64,000 bases of DNA from M30B19 sp041741535 (GTDB lineage: Bacteria; Planctomycetota; Planctomycetia; Pirellulales; Pirellulaceae): positions 1 through 64,000 of the forward strand of contig JBGSJV010000194.1 of NCBI GenBank assembly GCA_041741535.1, read 5' to 3'. Position numbers and translations under genes: made by a program. A model generated the notes under the pieces. It worked only from the letters and a program-made list of their open reading frames with translations. It had not been told where the DNA came from and made no database searches. Below, in pieces: positions 43,704 through 52,522 of this stretch (its first letter is position 1; the number at the start of each line of letters is the position of its first letter).

Positions 43704-44987
43704 CTAGTGAAGCTGCGGTCCAGGTTCATGTCCAAGACTGCGAACGGCTGCTTGATCGCGAGCTTCCGCGGCCGGATCCTTCAGGGCGGTCGCCAACAAT
43801 GCTCGATGATAATGGAAAACCGCCAAGGCCTCGTCGTTTGCCAGTTCTTGGTCTCGAATGTCGCGTTCATCGACCACCGCCGGAGAATTCGCCAATCCAG
43901 TGTCCAAGGTAATCGCTCGGGCCAAATAAGCCGCCTGAATCGCCGCATCCAAATCCGCTTGGGCTTGTTTCCAACGCCTCGTCTTGGTCGCCAACGCCCC
44001 ACGGGTATCCAGCATACTCGCGATATAAATCAACTGTTGGGCCACCACTTGAGGTGATAAATCAAGAGGCGGTTGCTCCATTCCGATCGACGCCACAATC
44101 GCTTTGTTGTTGAATGTTTTGCGACTTTGATCGTCCCCTAGGTCGTCGCTCAACACGGCGGCTTGGCTATACAAAAGTTGCAACATCGATTGGATTTCCA
44201 AAACGTTACTGCGACTTTGTCGGATTGTGATCGGTTCTTCCGTTTCCGGCCAAGTTTCTTGACTCATCCAACTTCCCAACCGATCGGATAGCTGTTGATT
44301 TTCTTCTTCGAGTCGTTGCTCAAGACGGCGTACCGCAGCCTTCAGATAACGCAAGCCTTCATCACTGCGACCCACGACACGCAGCGCTTGCGAGCGATAA
44401 ATTGCGAACTGGTCCTCCAGTCCCGTCTGACGCAAGGTTGCATTGATTTCGCGAAAATGGACATCCAGATCCTGGCCCGATAGATACGCAGCATAGGCCA
44501 ACGCATTGGTCCAAACCAATCGGTCATATGCTGATAGTTCGCGGGGCTTCGTCGGGACCTTTTCGGCATCTTGGTCTTGTTCGGTGGGCTTCGGTTGTAG
44601 GCTCTTCTCGAGGTCGCCCAAGGCCCGTTGCAATTGTTCGAACGCCAAATCATGCAAATGCAGGCGATGCAATTGACTGGCCAGTCGCCGCCGCTGGCTG
44701 GGCTTCAGTTCGTCATTGGCCATGATGGACCGAGCCGTGGCGATCGCTTCTGCGGCCACTCCGTTGTCGACCATCGTTCCCAAGTGGGCCAGCTGCAGGT
44801 CCAGATTCGCCGGATCTTCAGCGGCTAGTTGCTGCATTTGCCGTAGGGCCGCGCTGCCATTCCCGTTCAACTGTTGTTCGGCCGCCCACGCCAGTTGCCA
44901 TTGTTTGATTTCATGTGGAAAGCGTTGAACCGCCAACACGATGAACACAATGACGATACCCAACCACCAGAATCGCAGCCAACTCAT
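43704..44987 (-). CDS. Membrane-anchored TPR-like helical-repeat protein
   Basis: Encodes 427 residues. One N-terminal helix (about residues 4-20) then continuous helical repeats with Ala/Leu/Gln-rich TPR-like packing (RQMQQLAAEDPANLDLQLA). Its ATG overlaps the glnD stop (TAATG), so it is coupled to glnD. Could scaffold a nitrogen-signalling or envelope complex, but this is inference; the sequence itself shows only a membrane-tethered adaptor. Confidence 0.75.
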   Translation of the reverse strand: MSWLRFWWLGIVIVFIVLAVQRFPHEIKQWQLAWAAEQQLNGNGSAALRQMQQLAAEDPANLDLQLAHLGTMVDNGVAAEAIATARSIMANDELKPSQRRRLASQLHRLHLHDLAFEQLQRALGDLEKSLQPKPTEQDQDAEKVPTKPRELSAYDRLVWTNALAYAAYLSGQDLDVHFREINATLRQTGLEDQFAIYRSQALRVVGRSDEGLRYLKAAVRRLEQRLEEENQQLSDRLGSWMSQETWPETEEPITIRQSRSNVLEIQSMLQLLYSQAAVLSDDLGDDQSRKTFNNKAIVASIGMEQPPLDLSPQVVAQQLIYIASMLDTRGALATKTRRWKQAQADLDAAIQAAYLARAITLDTGLANSPAVVDERDIRDQELANDEALAVFHYHRALLATALKDPAAEARDQAAVRSLGHEPGPQLH

Positions 44988-47632
44988 TAGCTTCCCGTCC
45001 CTCCCGCAGGCGATTCCAATTCGCGAATCGTTTCTAGCAAAGTGCGTTTGATATCATCCAAACGCATCTGATCTGTGATCTTGATCCCAGCGGCATCTGT
45101 GACATAAAACACGACCACAACTTGGTCCAAATGTGCAGCGATCTTGGCGAACCGAATGTCCAATCCCAGTTGATAAAGTGTTTTGGCCACGGCGTAGATC
45201 AACAGCGGGTGGTCGTCAGAAAAAACATCGACGACATTGGCATGCTCGGCCGTTTCGTTGTCCAAAATCACTTTTGCGTGTTGCCAAGAAAACTCTGGCT
45301 CGCGTTCTTTCACGCCCCAGATTTTTCGTGGTCGTACCAGTTCATCAACCGGTTGAACCACGACTCGCTGAGCCGCTTCTCGGATTTGGGCAAAACGTTC
45401 TTCCGTTGGTGGACCCGTAAAGTCGCGGTCGTTCAGCACAAAGGAGTACCATGCCAGCTGGTTTGGTAACAGCTCGATGCGGGCTGACAAGATCGACAAA
45501 CCCAAGCGAACAAAGACACCCAGCAGCCGATAAAACGCCCCCGAAACTCGTTGTTGATGCTTGCCCAACGTGACTTCAATCAAACCTGGTTCGTTAAGGG
45601 GACGAGTATGAACCGCCACTTGGCCCGGTTGAAGTCGAGCGACCTCCAAGAGGTTGTTAGCCAGGTTCTCTGGATCTTGACCGCGGAAGTTCTCTTTGGC
45701 GATTCGCCCCACGCTGGTGGCCATCCACGACTGCCATTCATCCGGAGCCAGATTGATGAGGGTCGAGCGAATCTGATCGGCTCGTTCACGTGGTTGTTCG
45801 GGATTTTGTTGATCGCTAAACCAGGAGTCGACCCGATAATACAACTCGGTCATTAGGCTCCGACGCCATTCGTTGAATCCACCCGGCGCGACCGCCGCCA
45901 TGTCCGCACAGGTCAGCGTGAACAACATCCGCAGCGTTTGCGGTGACCCCACTTCTTGGGCCAATTGCTGAATTACTTGTCGATCCGTGATGTCGCGCCG
46001 AAACGCCAGCGTGGACATCAAAAGGTGTTGGCGTACCAGAAACGTGATCGTCTCGGTTTCTTCACTATTAAGCCCCAGTCGATCGGCCGTTTGCTCCGCT
46101 AATTCGGCGCCCACTTCGCTGTGATCTCCCGTGTAGCCTTTGCCCACATCATGCAGCAACATCGCCAAATGCAACAAGTCTTTGCGTTGAACTTCCCGAT
46201 ACGCCTGCCCCACGGGCGTCTGATCGTCTTGATAGCCGGCAATAATTTCCACGGCAATCAACGTATGTTCATCGACCGTGTATTTGTGGTATTGATTGAA
46301 TTGCAGCAACCATCGCGCGTGGCGAAACGCAGGGATGATCTTCTCGAGCACGTTCATTTCGTGCAACCGACGGAGCAGGTTCGGTAAGCGATTAGGGTTG
46401 GCCAAGATTCGCATAAAGTTCTTCTTGGCTTCGGCAGACATGATGATTTGAGTTTGTTTGAGCATCGCGTTGCGAATACTTCGCCACGTGTTTTGCTCGA
46501 TATATCGTTTCGATCGATTGGAGATCTCCATCAAACGGAGTACCAATTCGATATCGTTTTTGACCAAGTCCATCGACTCTTTGACCACAGCGACGCACCG
46601 TGGGGTCACCAAAAAATGCCCCTCTTCGCGACGACCGACCCAGGTGTCAAAAAACGATCGATGCTCGAAATTTCCGCGAACATCGTTGAAGAACTGAAAA
46701 CTGCTATACCGGGCAGCCGTCGAATGGCGAAAATATTGACGCATGAACTCCTGGACCGGGAGGATCTCCAACCCAGCCGGGAAATGCCACGCCTCGGCAA
46801 TCCGCATTTGTTCCGCTCGATCCAACAAATCAACGGCTCGGCCTGCGTGGAAATGCAATTCGTTTCGTAGCCGTAACAGGAATTCGCGGGCTTCAATCAA
46901 ATTAGTAAAGTCCAATCGCGACAGCGCTTTGATCTCACGCAGTTTGTTGAGGCTCGTCTCGCCGTAGCGAATGAAGCCCATCCATCGTACGGTGTGGATT
47001 TCTCGCAACCCACCCCGGGAGCGTTTCACATTCGGACTAAGCAAATAGACGGATTCGCCGAATTGGGATTGTTCCTGTTTGCGGGCCTTTTCGACAAAGT
47101 CCAACGACCAATGAGTGCGTTTTCGGACCGAGCGTAAGAAGCGCTCGCGAAATTTCTCCACCAGGGATTCGCTGCCCGCCAGTAAACGCATCTCCGTCAA
47201 CGAGGTGAGAATCGTGGCGTCCGTAAATGCCAGCGTGTTCGCATCGCGGACCGTGCGGGAAGAAAGCGCCAGTTTCAAGCCGATGTCGTAACAGTCTTGA
47301 ACCAATCGCCCCGCAACTTTTTCGATTTTCGACTCGATCCCTGGGATATACAACAACATCAAGTCGACGTCTGAATGGGGCGCCACATCCTGACGCCCCA
47401 ACCCGCCGAGGGCCAATAGGCTACAACTACGAGCCAATTGGTCTTGTTCTTGCGGGTCTGGAAGTACATCGGCCAATGCCGCGCGATAATTCGAGCAGAT
47501 GATGTCGTCCCATAACTGAGCCATGGCCAAAGAAATGGCTCGACCACCCGCCCCCAGTTCATGCTGGCGCTTCAGTTGCTCGTAGCCCTGAACCAGCTTC
47601 TGTTTGGCTTCAGCGAGATACGGCCGCATCAT
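44987..47632 (-). CDS. glnD: [Protein-PII] uridylyltransferase/uridylyl-removing enzyme
   Basis: Encodes 881 residues, like E. coli GlnD (890). Nucleotidyltransferase motif LGGLGRQDVAPHSDVDLML (about 73-92) has the Gly and double Asp. The HD domain holds His in HTLIAVEII and LLHDVGKGYTGDHSEVG (about 455-510). Two ACT domains end the protein (about 690-870). The enzyme adds UMP to PII when nitrogen is low and removes it when glutamine is high. It follows the PII gene (136 bases gap) on the same strand and its stop overlaps the TPR gene start. Confidence 0.96.
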   Translation of the reverse strand: MMRPYLAEAKQKLVQGYEQLKRQHELGAGGRAISLAMAQLWDDIICSNYRAALADVLPDPQEQDQLARSCSLLALGGLGRQDVAPHSDVDLMLLYIPGIESKIEKVAGRLVQDCYDIGLKLALSSRTVRDANTLAFTDATILTSLTEMRLLAGSESLVEKFRERFLRSVRKRTHWSLDFVEKARKQEQSQFGESVYLLSPNVKRSRGGLREIHTVRWMGFIRYGETSLNKLREIKALSRLDFTNLIEAREFLLRLRNELHFHAGRAVDLLDRAEQMRIAEAWHFPAGLEILPVQEFMRQYFRHSTAARYSSFQFFNDVRGNFEHRSFFDTWVGRREEGHFLVTPRCVAVVKESMDLVKNDIELVLRLMEISNRSKRYIEQNTWRSIRNAMLKQTQIIMSAEAKKNFMRILANPNRLPNLLRRLHEMNVLEKIIPAFRHARWLLQFNQYHKYTVDEHTLIAVEIIAGYQDDQTPVGQAYREVQRKDLLHLAMLLHDVGKGYTGDHSEVGAELAEQTADRLGLNSEETETITFLVRQHLLMSTLAFRRDITDRQVIQQLAQEVGSPQTLRMLFTLTCADMAAVAPGGFNEWRRSLMTELYYRVDSWFSDQQNPEQPRERADQIRSTLINLAPDEWQSWMATSVGRIAKENFRGQDPENLANNLLEVARLQPGQVAVHTRPLNEPGLIEVTLGKHQQRVSGAFYRLLGVFVRLGLSILSARIELLPNQLAWYSFVLNDRDFTGPPTEERFAQIREAAQRVVVQPVDELVRPRKIWGVKEREPEFSWQHAKVILDNETAEHANVVDVFSDDHPLLIYAVAKTLYQLGLDIRFAKIAAHLDQVVVVFYVTDAAGIKITDQMRLDDIKRTLLETIRELESPAGGTGS

Positions 47633-47767
47633 GGTCAGCTTTTCGACTTCGAGCCGATCCCAAAATGGGTCTGACCCTGTGGAGGCGTTTCATTTACAAC
47701 CGCGAATTGGAACGGCGAGGAGCAAACGCCATTTCGGATTGGCTTTGAGTGTCAAGCGAACGGGAGA

Positions 47768-48106
47768 TTAAATGGCTTCGGGCCCACACTCGCCGGTACG
47801 AATGCGGATGACGTCTGAGAGTTCGGAAATAAAGATCTTGCCGTCACCAATCTGACCAGTTTGAGCCGTCATGATGATACGTTCGACGACTTTTTGCAAT
47901 TCATCGTCCATGCACACCACTTCTACTTTGACTTTCGGAACAAAATCAACAGCGTATTCCGTCCCACGGTACATTTCCGTATGGCCTTTTTGACGGCCAT
48001 AACCACGCACATCCGTGATCGTCATGCCTTTCACGCCCAGTTCCGAGAGGGCGTTCTTTAGGTTCTCCAACTTAAAGTGCCGAATAATCGCTTCAATTTT
48101 CTTCAT
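47768..48106 (-). CDS. glnB: PII nitrogen regulatory protein
   Basis: Encodes 112 residues, the standard PII length. The ATG at 48106 starts MKKIEAIIRHFKLE; upstream frame is not PII. T-loop RQKGHTEMYRGTEYAVDF carries Tyr51, the uridylylation site used by GlnD. ATP-binding TGQIGDGKIFI and the C-terminal RIRTGECGPEAI are intact. It senses ATP/ADP and 2-oxoglutarate and regulates nitrogen assimilation in the cytoplasm. The glnD gene follows on the same strand. Confidence 0.97.
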   Translation of the reverse strand: MKKIEAIIRHFKLENLKNALSELGVKGMTITDVRGYGRQKGHTEMYRGTEYAVDFVPKVKVEVVCMDDELQKVVERIIMTAQTGQIGDGKIFISELSDVIRIRTGECGPEAI

Positions 48107-48186
48107 CGAACGAACGACTCCGCTGCGTTGCCTGGTAACTACGAGCCATGTAACTTGGGACCACGTACCTGAGGACCGTGTTCCTG

Positions 48187-48204
48187 GGAGCCCCGACGGG
48201 CTCC
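48187..48204. repeat. Short hairpin in the glnB leader
   Basis: GGAGCCC, loop CGAC, GGGCTCC minus one shared C; matches the other 7-bp-stem hairpins in geometry. It lies between the predicted promoter and glnB, so it would be in the mRNA leader. Confidence 0.45.
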
Positions 48205-48247
48205 ACATCCACCGCGAATTCCCAATGTTTCTCGGTGCGGCCTCGAC

Positions 48248-48276
48248 GTCTTAGATTAACGATTATTTTGTGTCAA
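48248..48276 (-). promoter_or_regulatory. Predicted sigma-70 type promoter for glnB
   Basis: On the minus strand TTGACA, 17-base spacer, TAAGAC (3 of 6 for -10), located 140-170 bases before the glnB ATG. No sigma-54 -24/-12 site seen here. Confidence 0.4.
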
Positions 48277-48286
48277 GTAAACGGGC

Positions 48287-48865
48287 TCAGCCCGGCCACG
48301 GTTCATCGGCGCAACCCTGAACATGGTTCAATCCACGCGCCAGGACAAACAGCCAGTCGCTGAGGCGATTAAGGTAAATCTGAGCGATTCGTAAATTTTC
48401 CAAAGCCGACGAGGCATTTCCTGGGAATTGCTCGCCAATCAGCCCAACCAAGCTCCGTTCCGCTCGGCGGCAGACCGCTCGCGACAAGTGAGCCAACGCC
48501 GACTGCGGTGTCCCAGCCGGCAAAATAAAGCTCGTCAAAGGCGATAGCCAACTGGTTTGTTGATCGATCGATTCCTCGAGCTCCCTCGTGGCCGGTTCCA
48601 AGTCCAATCTCGTTACTTCACGGCGGACATCCGCGACGGCCGCCCCTAATTCGAATAGTCTCTTCTGAATCGGTAACAACAGGTCCAGTTCGGGCTGTAG
48701 TTGATTTCCAAAAAGCTGAGCCGTCTGCGTTCTGAGGTATCCGATGCTGGCGTTCAATTCGTCCACGTTCCCCAAACACTCGATCCGCGAATCGGCTTTC
48801 GAGACTCGGGCCGCTCCCAACAGTCCGGTTTCGCCGGTGTCTCCAGTTTTGGTATAAATCTTCAC
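48287..48865 (-). CDS. Cob(I)yrinic acid a,c-diamide adenosyltransferase (PduO type)
   Basis: Encodes 192 residues, typical length. The GTG at 48865 starts the family N-terminus KIYTKTGDTGETGLLGAARVSK; a frame extension to 49219 is foreign. Further blocks include IECLGNVDELNASIGYLR and CRRAERSLVGL and LNRLSDWLFVLAR. It transfers adenosine from ATP to cobalamin to make adenosylcobalamin. No B12 riboswitch or other cobalamin gene is visible nearby. It is divergent from the Nudix gene. Confidence 0.94.
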   Translation of the reverse strand: MKIYTKTGDTGETGLLGAARVSKADSRIECLGNVDELNASIGYLRTQTAQLFGNQLQPELDLLLPIQKRLFELGAAVADVRREVTRLDLEPATRELEESIDQQTSWLSPLTSFILPAGTPQSALAHLSRAVCRRAERSLVGLIGEQFPGNASSALENLRIAQIYLNRLSDWLFVLARGLNHVQGCADEPWPG

Positions 48866-48998
48866 GGCGCTGTTCCAGGAAAGGAATGGGGCACGGTCGC
48901 GGACCGTAGGGCAGGGCAAGGGGGCGGCTTGAAAGGTTGTCCACTTGGTTACTCGCGCCACCACAGTCAAGTTGTACTCGCAACCGAGAGTCGTTGGA

Positions 48999-49469
48999 AT
49001 GGATAACATGGACGCCACGGACGTCACGATCGATTTGCACTCGTGCGGGTTTTTGATTTTTCGCCACGACGACACCGGCTGGCAATTCTTGTTGATGCGG
49101 CACGCGGATCGGTGGGACTTGCCGAAGGGGCTCGTTGAATCCAACGAAACCCCAATCGCGACGGCATTCCGCGAATTGAACGAAGAAACCGGAATTCCCG
49201 AATCGGAAGTCCGGCTCATTAACGACTTTCGTTTTTCGAATCGTTACCAGGTCACGGGCTTCGATGGCAAACCTGCAAAGAAGCAATTGACGATCTATTT
49301 AGGCGTCATCCGAGGGAATCCCACAATCGTTCTAACAGAACATGTCGGGTATCAATGGTTCGAATGGCGTCCGCCTCACCAATTGGAGTCAAAAAATGTC
49401 GACCAAGTATTGGCGGCCGTGGAAAGGTTCGGAGGGCCCGATGGTTCCAGTTCTCATGTGTCGTCGTGA
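48999..49469 (+). CDS. Nudix hydrolase (diadenosine tetraphosphatase-like)
   Basis: Encodes 156 residues from the ATG at 48999 (another ATG at 49008). The Nudix box G-x5-E-x7-REL-x-EE-x-GI is complete (about residues 44-66, ending FRELNEETGI). The protein resembles bis(5'-nucleosyl)-tetraphosphatase (Ap4A hydrolase), with the preceding RWDLPKGLVE typical of this clade. It clears dinucleotide polyphosphates or oxidised nucleotides. 33 bases upstream of the ion channel gene on the same strand. Confidence 0.92.
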   Translation: MDNMDATDVTIDLHSCGFLIFRHDDTGWQFLLMRHADRWDLPKGLVESNETPIATAFRELNEETGIPESEVRLINDFRFSNRYQVTGFDGKPAKKQLTIYLGVIRGNPTIVLTEHVGYQWFEWRPPHQLESKNVDQVLAAVERFGGPDGSSSHVSS

Positions 49470-49502
49470 ATTGAGTTCGTTTGCAATCGTGAAAGAAGTA
49501 AC

Positions 49503-50360
49503 ATGTGGCGACTAGCATTGCGAAATATTTTTTGTTCCGAGCCGGTTGTGATTGCCGCGATCTTGCTGAATTCGATCATCATCACGTGGACGTACTTTCC
49601 CGATTATCACGGGGATCCCACGTTAATGACCTTCGACAAAGTCTTCACGGTCTTTTTTATGTTAGAGGCCGCCATTAAAATCGGGGTTTTGGGTGGGAAG
49701 TTGTATTTCGCAACGCCGATGCATCGGTTCGATTTCTTCCTGGTGATCGCCAGCATTCCGTCGCTGTTGATTGGGTTGATCGAATTGCCGGATACGTCGT
49801 TCTTGTTGCTCCTACGAATGCTGCGTTTGCTTCGGCTATTGAGGTTCTTGCAGTTCATACCAAATATCGAGCATTTGTTGAGTGGCTTGGTCCGAGCGCT
49901 CAAGGCATCGTTGTTGGTTCTGATCTTCTTGGCGTTTTTTAATTTCCTCTTGGCTATTCTGACGTGTCACTTTTACGGTCGATTGGCTCCCGACTTGTTT
50001 GGTGATCCATTATTGGCCGTGTTCACGATCTTTCAACTCTTTACCGTGGAAGGGTGGAATGAAATACCTCGCCAAATCAATGAGGCCATCGAGGCGTCGG
50101 ATGTCCGTTGGTACTTGTTCGACGGATATGTATTAACGGCGTTCACTCGGTTTTATTTTGGAACGGTCGTGCTGTTTGGTGGAATATTTGGCCTATCGCT
50201 GGCCAATGCCGTCTTCGTTGACGAAATGACCATGGACAACAACGACACGATTGATCACAAGATCGATGACATGCACCAACAATTGGTTGCGATGCAGGAT
50301 CAACTAAAGCAAGCTCTCCAATTACTGGAGCATCATCGGCGCGAAATTGGTTCCACTTGA
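49503..50360 (+). CDS. One-domain voltage-gated cation channel (NaChBac-like)
   Basis: Encodes 285 residues, the usual length of bacterial sodium channels. Six hydrophobic segments are visible. S4 has Arg105, Arg108, Arg111 and Arg114 at every third position in LRMLRLLRLLRFLQ. The pore filter between S5 and S6 is TVEGWNE (residues 181-187), similar to TLESW in NaChBac but with Gly for Ser and a second Glu. The C-terminus is a short coiled coil (about 247-283), as in channels that assemble into tetramers. Ion selectivity is likely sodium or calcium, but the changed filter leaves this open. Convergent with the ubiquitin-like operon. Confidence 0.9.
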   Translation: MWRLALRNIFCSEPVVIAAILLNSIIITWTYFPDYHGDPTLMTFDKVFTVFFMLEAAIKIGVLGGKLYFATPMHRFDFFLVIASIPSLLIGLIELPDTSFLLLLRMLRLLRLLRFLQFIPNIEHLLSGLVRALKASLLVLIFLAFFNFLLAILTCHFYGRLAPDLFGDPLLAVFTIFQLFTVEGWNEIPRQINEAIEASDVRWYLFDGYVLTAFTRFYFGTVVLFGGIFGLSLANAVFVDEMTMDNNDTIDHKIDDMHQQLVAMQDQLKQALQLLEHHRREIGST

Positions 50361-50420
50361 TCTCAAGTTTGTCCCTGGACGAAAGCCAAGTTGAGTCATG
50401 CATCCTTGTGCGAGCGATGC

Positions 50421-51209
50421 TTACCGCTTGATCGGATGCCCGCCGCAGCCAAAAACGCCGCAGACCATTTCGTTATAGGACCAACAATCTCGGCAGTGGG
50501 GCGTCCCACATCGATCACACGCGATCGGCTGAACGACGGTTGAGAAACAAATCGGACATTGTGCGTCCCCAGCCGGCACGACCGTTGGGCTGACGACCAA
50601 AATATCGCCCGAGTTGACGGATTCCAATTGGCGAACCAATTGGCTGCCGAAGACCAAAAGGTTTGAAATTTCACTGGCACTACTCGCGAACTCGCTAACC
50701 AACAGAATCAACTGATCGTTGTCGATGGTCAATCGACTCGTTTGCGGATGGATCTTTTCTAATTGGGCATACGCTTGAACCAGTCCGGATCGAAAGTACT
50801 TTTCTGATGTCGTTGGGGTGGCTGTCGCAGCCAAAACATGAGCTGGTTGAGTCGTATTGCCGTCTTGGTAAATTGTCCACCCAGTGGGGACATTGCGACT
50901 CAGCCGATGATTGCCACAGACGAAACATTGGACGTCGGTCGACGGCAGAGTGAAATGGAGTTCGAGGACTCGTCGGCCGAACCAATGGTCTGTCAATGGG
51001 AAAAAAGCTGCGGCGACGGTGCCGGCTTCACAGGGTAATTGGACTTCGATCGATTTATCGTTTTCGCGAATCACCAGCCCTTGCAATGCTCGGACATGGA
51101 GCTTGAAGTCGTTGCGGACCCGGGACCGACCGACCCAGTAGGACACGGCAATGGGAACACCGATCACGATGATCCAAAAGACGATGCAGCAAAAGAAGCC
51201 AAACGACAT
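50421..51209 (-). CDS. Membrane-anchored RING-like (Prok-RING) protein, predicted E3 ligase
   Basis: Encodes 262 residues. An N-terminal membrane helix (about residues 5-26) is followed by a 180-residue globular region of unknown fold. The C-terminal 45 residues hold a binuclear zinc-binding treble-clef pattern: Cys218-x2-Cys221, Cys231-x2-Cys234, His238, Cys239-x2-Cys242, then Cys250 and Cys255, with the Trp243-Ser-Tyr-Asn run common in prokaryotic RING family proteins. Such domains are known in silico beside bacterial E1, E2 and JAB genes. It is the last gene of the operon, 2 bases after the JAMM gene. Ligase activity is inference; the anchor would hold the RING in the cytoplasm near the membrane. 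Confidence 0.72.
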   Translation of the reverse strand: MSFGFFCCIVFWIIVIGVPIAVSYWVGRSRVRNDFKLHVRALQGLVIRENDKSIEVQLPCEAGTVAAAFFPLTDHWFGRRVLELHFTLPSTDVQCFVCGNHRLSRNVPTGWTIYQDGNTTQPAHVLAATATPTTSEKYFRSGLVQAYAQLEKIHPQTSRLTIDNDQLILLVSEFASSASEISNLLVFGSQLVRQLESVNSGDILVVSPTVVPAGDAQCPICFSTVVQPIACDRCGTPHCRDCWSYNEMVCGVFGCGGHPIKR

Positions 51210-51211
51210 TA

Positions 51212-52522
51212 TCAGTCCTTTTCACTGAGGCTGATGTCGTTGTGCCGCCGCGAGATCCACCAACCGCCGATGGCTCCGCCCAAGACCAAGCCGGTCGCCC
51301 CAATGAGCGTGTTCATCCACGGCGAAGCCCACCAAGCCGTCGCCGTCTCGCTTGAGTCGCCGTTGGTCGTTTTCTGAGCGACCTCCAACGCCTTGACTCG
51401 CGCATCCAAGTCCCGATTGATCGCATGAGCCTTTTGCAGTTCGACGGTTGATGCTTCGAGTTGTTTGGTTGTTTGGCGGACTTGTTGTTGCGAAGCTTCG
51501 GCCGCAACTTGAAACAATTGCGTCTGGGATTTCAGGTCCTGAACTTCTTGTTGCCGATTCAACAGCGTTTCTAGGCGTTGCTTTGTCAGCGGTGGCGTGC
51601 TGCCAGGATCGCCGCTTTCAATGAGCGATGCCAACACTTCACGATAAACCGTTTCGTGGCTGACCGTTGGATTGCTTGATTCTCGCGGCGCCGTCCAAAC
51701 CGACCAGCCAATCAAGGCCACGAGTATGGTTTGCAGCGACAACATCGCCATCAAGCATATCATCGGCCACGTCTGATCCGGTTGCGAAATGAAAACTTGT
51801 GCAGGTGAGCCGTGATCCTGTGGTTCGACGCTCGAAAGCGCTCGGCCAGTTCTGGACCGAACCGAAGAAAAAGAATGTGTGGAACTCATGTCACTCTCCG
51901 CTGCGTTGAGCAAATCGGCAGCACGCTGCAAGTGCGGTAGCCGATGCCGAGAATCAAACAAATAAAAACCTGAATTGCGATACCGGCGTTCTTGTCCCGT
52001 CGCCGCTTGCCAATGAAACCAACCCCGATGATCCTGGCACGGATCGACCACCAAGGCCACGTCCAAAGGATTATTAAAAAAACCACGGCAGATAAACATG
52101 TCCATATCGGACAGGAAAATCCCCCACCCGGGATGGCTGTGATACCACCCGACCATTCGCGTGGTTTCCGGATACACGGCGACTCGCTGGAGCAGGTCTT
52201 GCCACGTGTCATGCGTGAATTTGAAACTGCCCTTGGTAGCCTCGTAGTGTTGGCCATCCAACGCTTCGCGCACGACGACAAAGGGTTGGCCTTGGTCATC
52301 AATATATTGTCCACCTAACAAGACCCCGCCCAACTCGATGGAAGTGTCTTCACTCACATGTTGTTCGATCGCGCGCAGGGTTGCTAGGTCCACATAGATT
52401 CGCAATTGTTGCGCTGCGGGTTCTCCGACGGCTACCACGGCATAGTGCGCGTCTTGATCCGGACGTCGTGCCAATTCCGGTTGAGTGACTTGAATCTCAC
52501 CGAACGACATTTCGTCATTCAT
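51212..52522 (-). CDS. Membrane-anchored JAMM/MPN+ isopeptidase (predicted deconjugase)
   Basis: Encodes 436 residues from the ATG at 52522, which overlaps the E1 gene by 8 bases. The JAMM domain (about 40-200) has Glu63 (ELGG), His128-x-His130-Pro (GWYHSHPGWG) and Ser138-x2-Asp141, a complete zinc protease active site of the deubiquitinase type. After a Ser/Gln linker, a membrane helix (about 253-276) leads to a coiled coil (about 313-385) and a second membrane helix (about 401-424). The catalytic domain should be cytoplasmic and tethered. It could trim the last Arg from the Ubl (Gly-Gly-Arg) or remove conjugates. The RING gene follows 2 bases downstream. Confidence 0.9.
   Translation of the reverse strand: MNDEMSFGEIQVTQPELARRPDQDAHYAVVAVGEPAAQQLRIYVDLATLRAIEQHVSEDTSIELGGVLLGGQYIDDQGQPFVVVREALDGQHYEATKGSFKFTHDTWQDLLQRVAVYPETTRMVGWYHSHPGWGIFLSDMDMFICRGFFNNPLDVALVVDPCQDHRGWFHWQAATGQERRYRNSGFYLFDSRHRLPHLQRAADLLNAAESDMSSTHSFSSVRSRTGRALSSVEPQDHGSPAQVFISQPDQTWPMICLMAMLSLQTILVALIGWSVWTAPRESSNPTVSHETVYREVLASLIESGDPGSTPPLTKQRLETLLNRQQEVQDLKSQTQLFQVAAEASQQQVRQTTKQLEASTVELQKAHAINRDLDARVKALEVAQKTTNGDSSETATAWWASPWMNTLIGATGLVLGGAIGGWWISRRHNDISLSEKD

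Noticed and set aside
48248..48276. Sigma-54 promoter for glnB
   Set aside because: No TGGCAC-N5-TTGC pattern in the leader; only a partial sigma-70 match was found.
48866..49219. Upstream in-frame extension of the cobalamin adenosyltransferase
   Set aside because: The extension reads across the Nudix promoter and gene on the other strand and has no resemblance to the family; the GTG start at 48865 fits.
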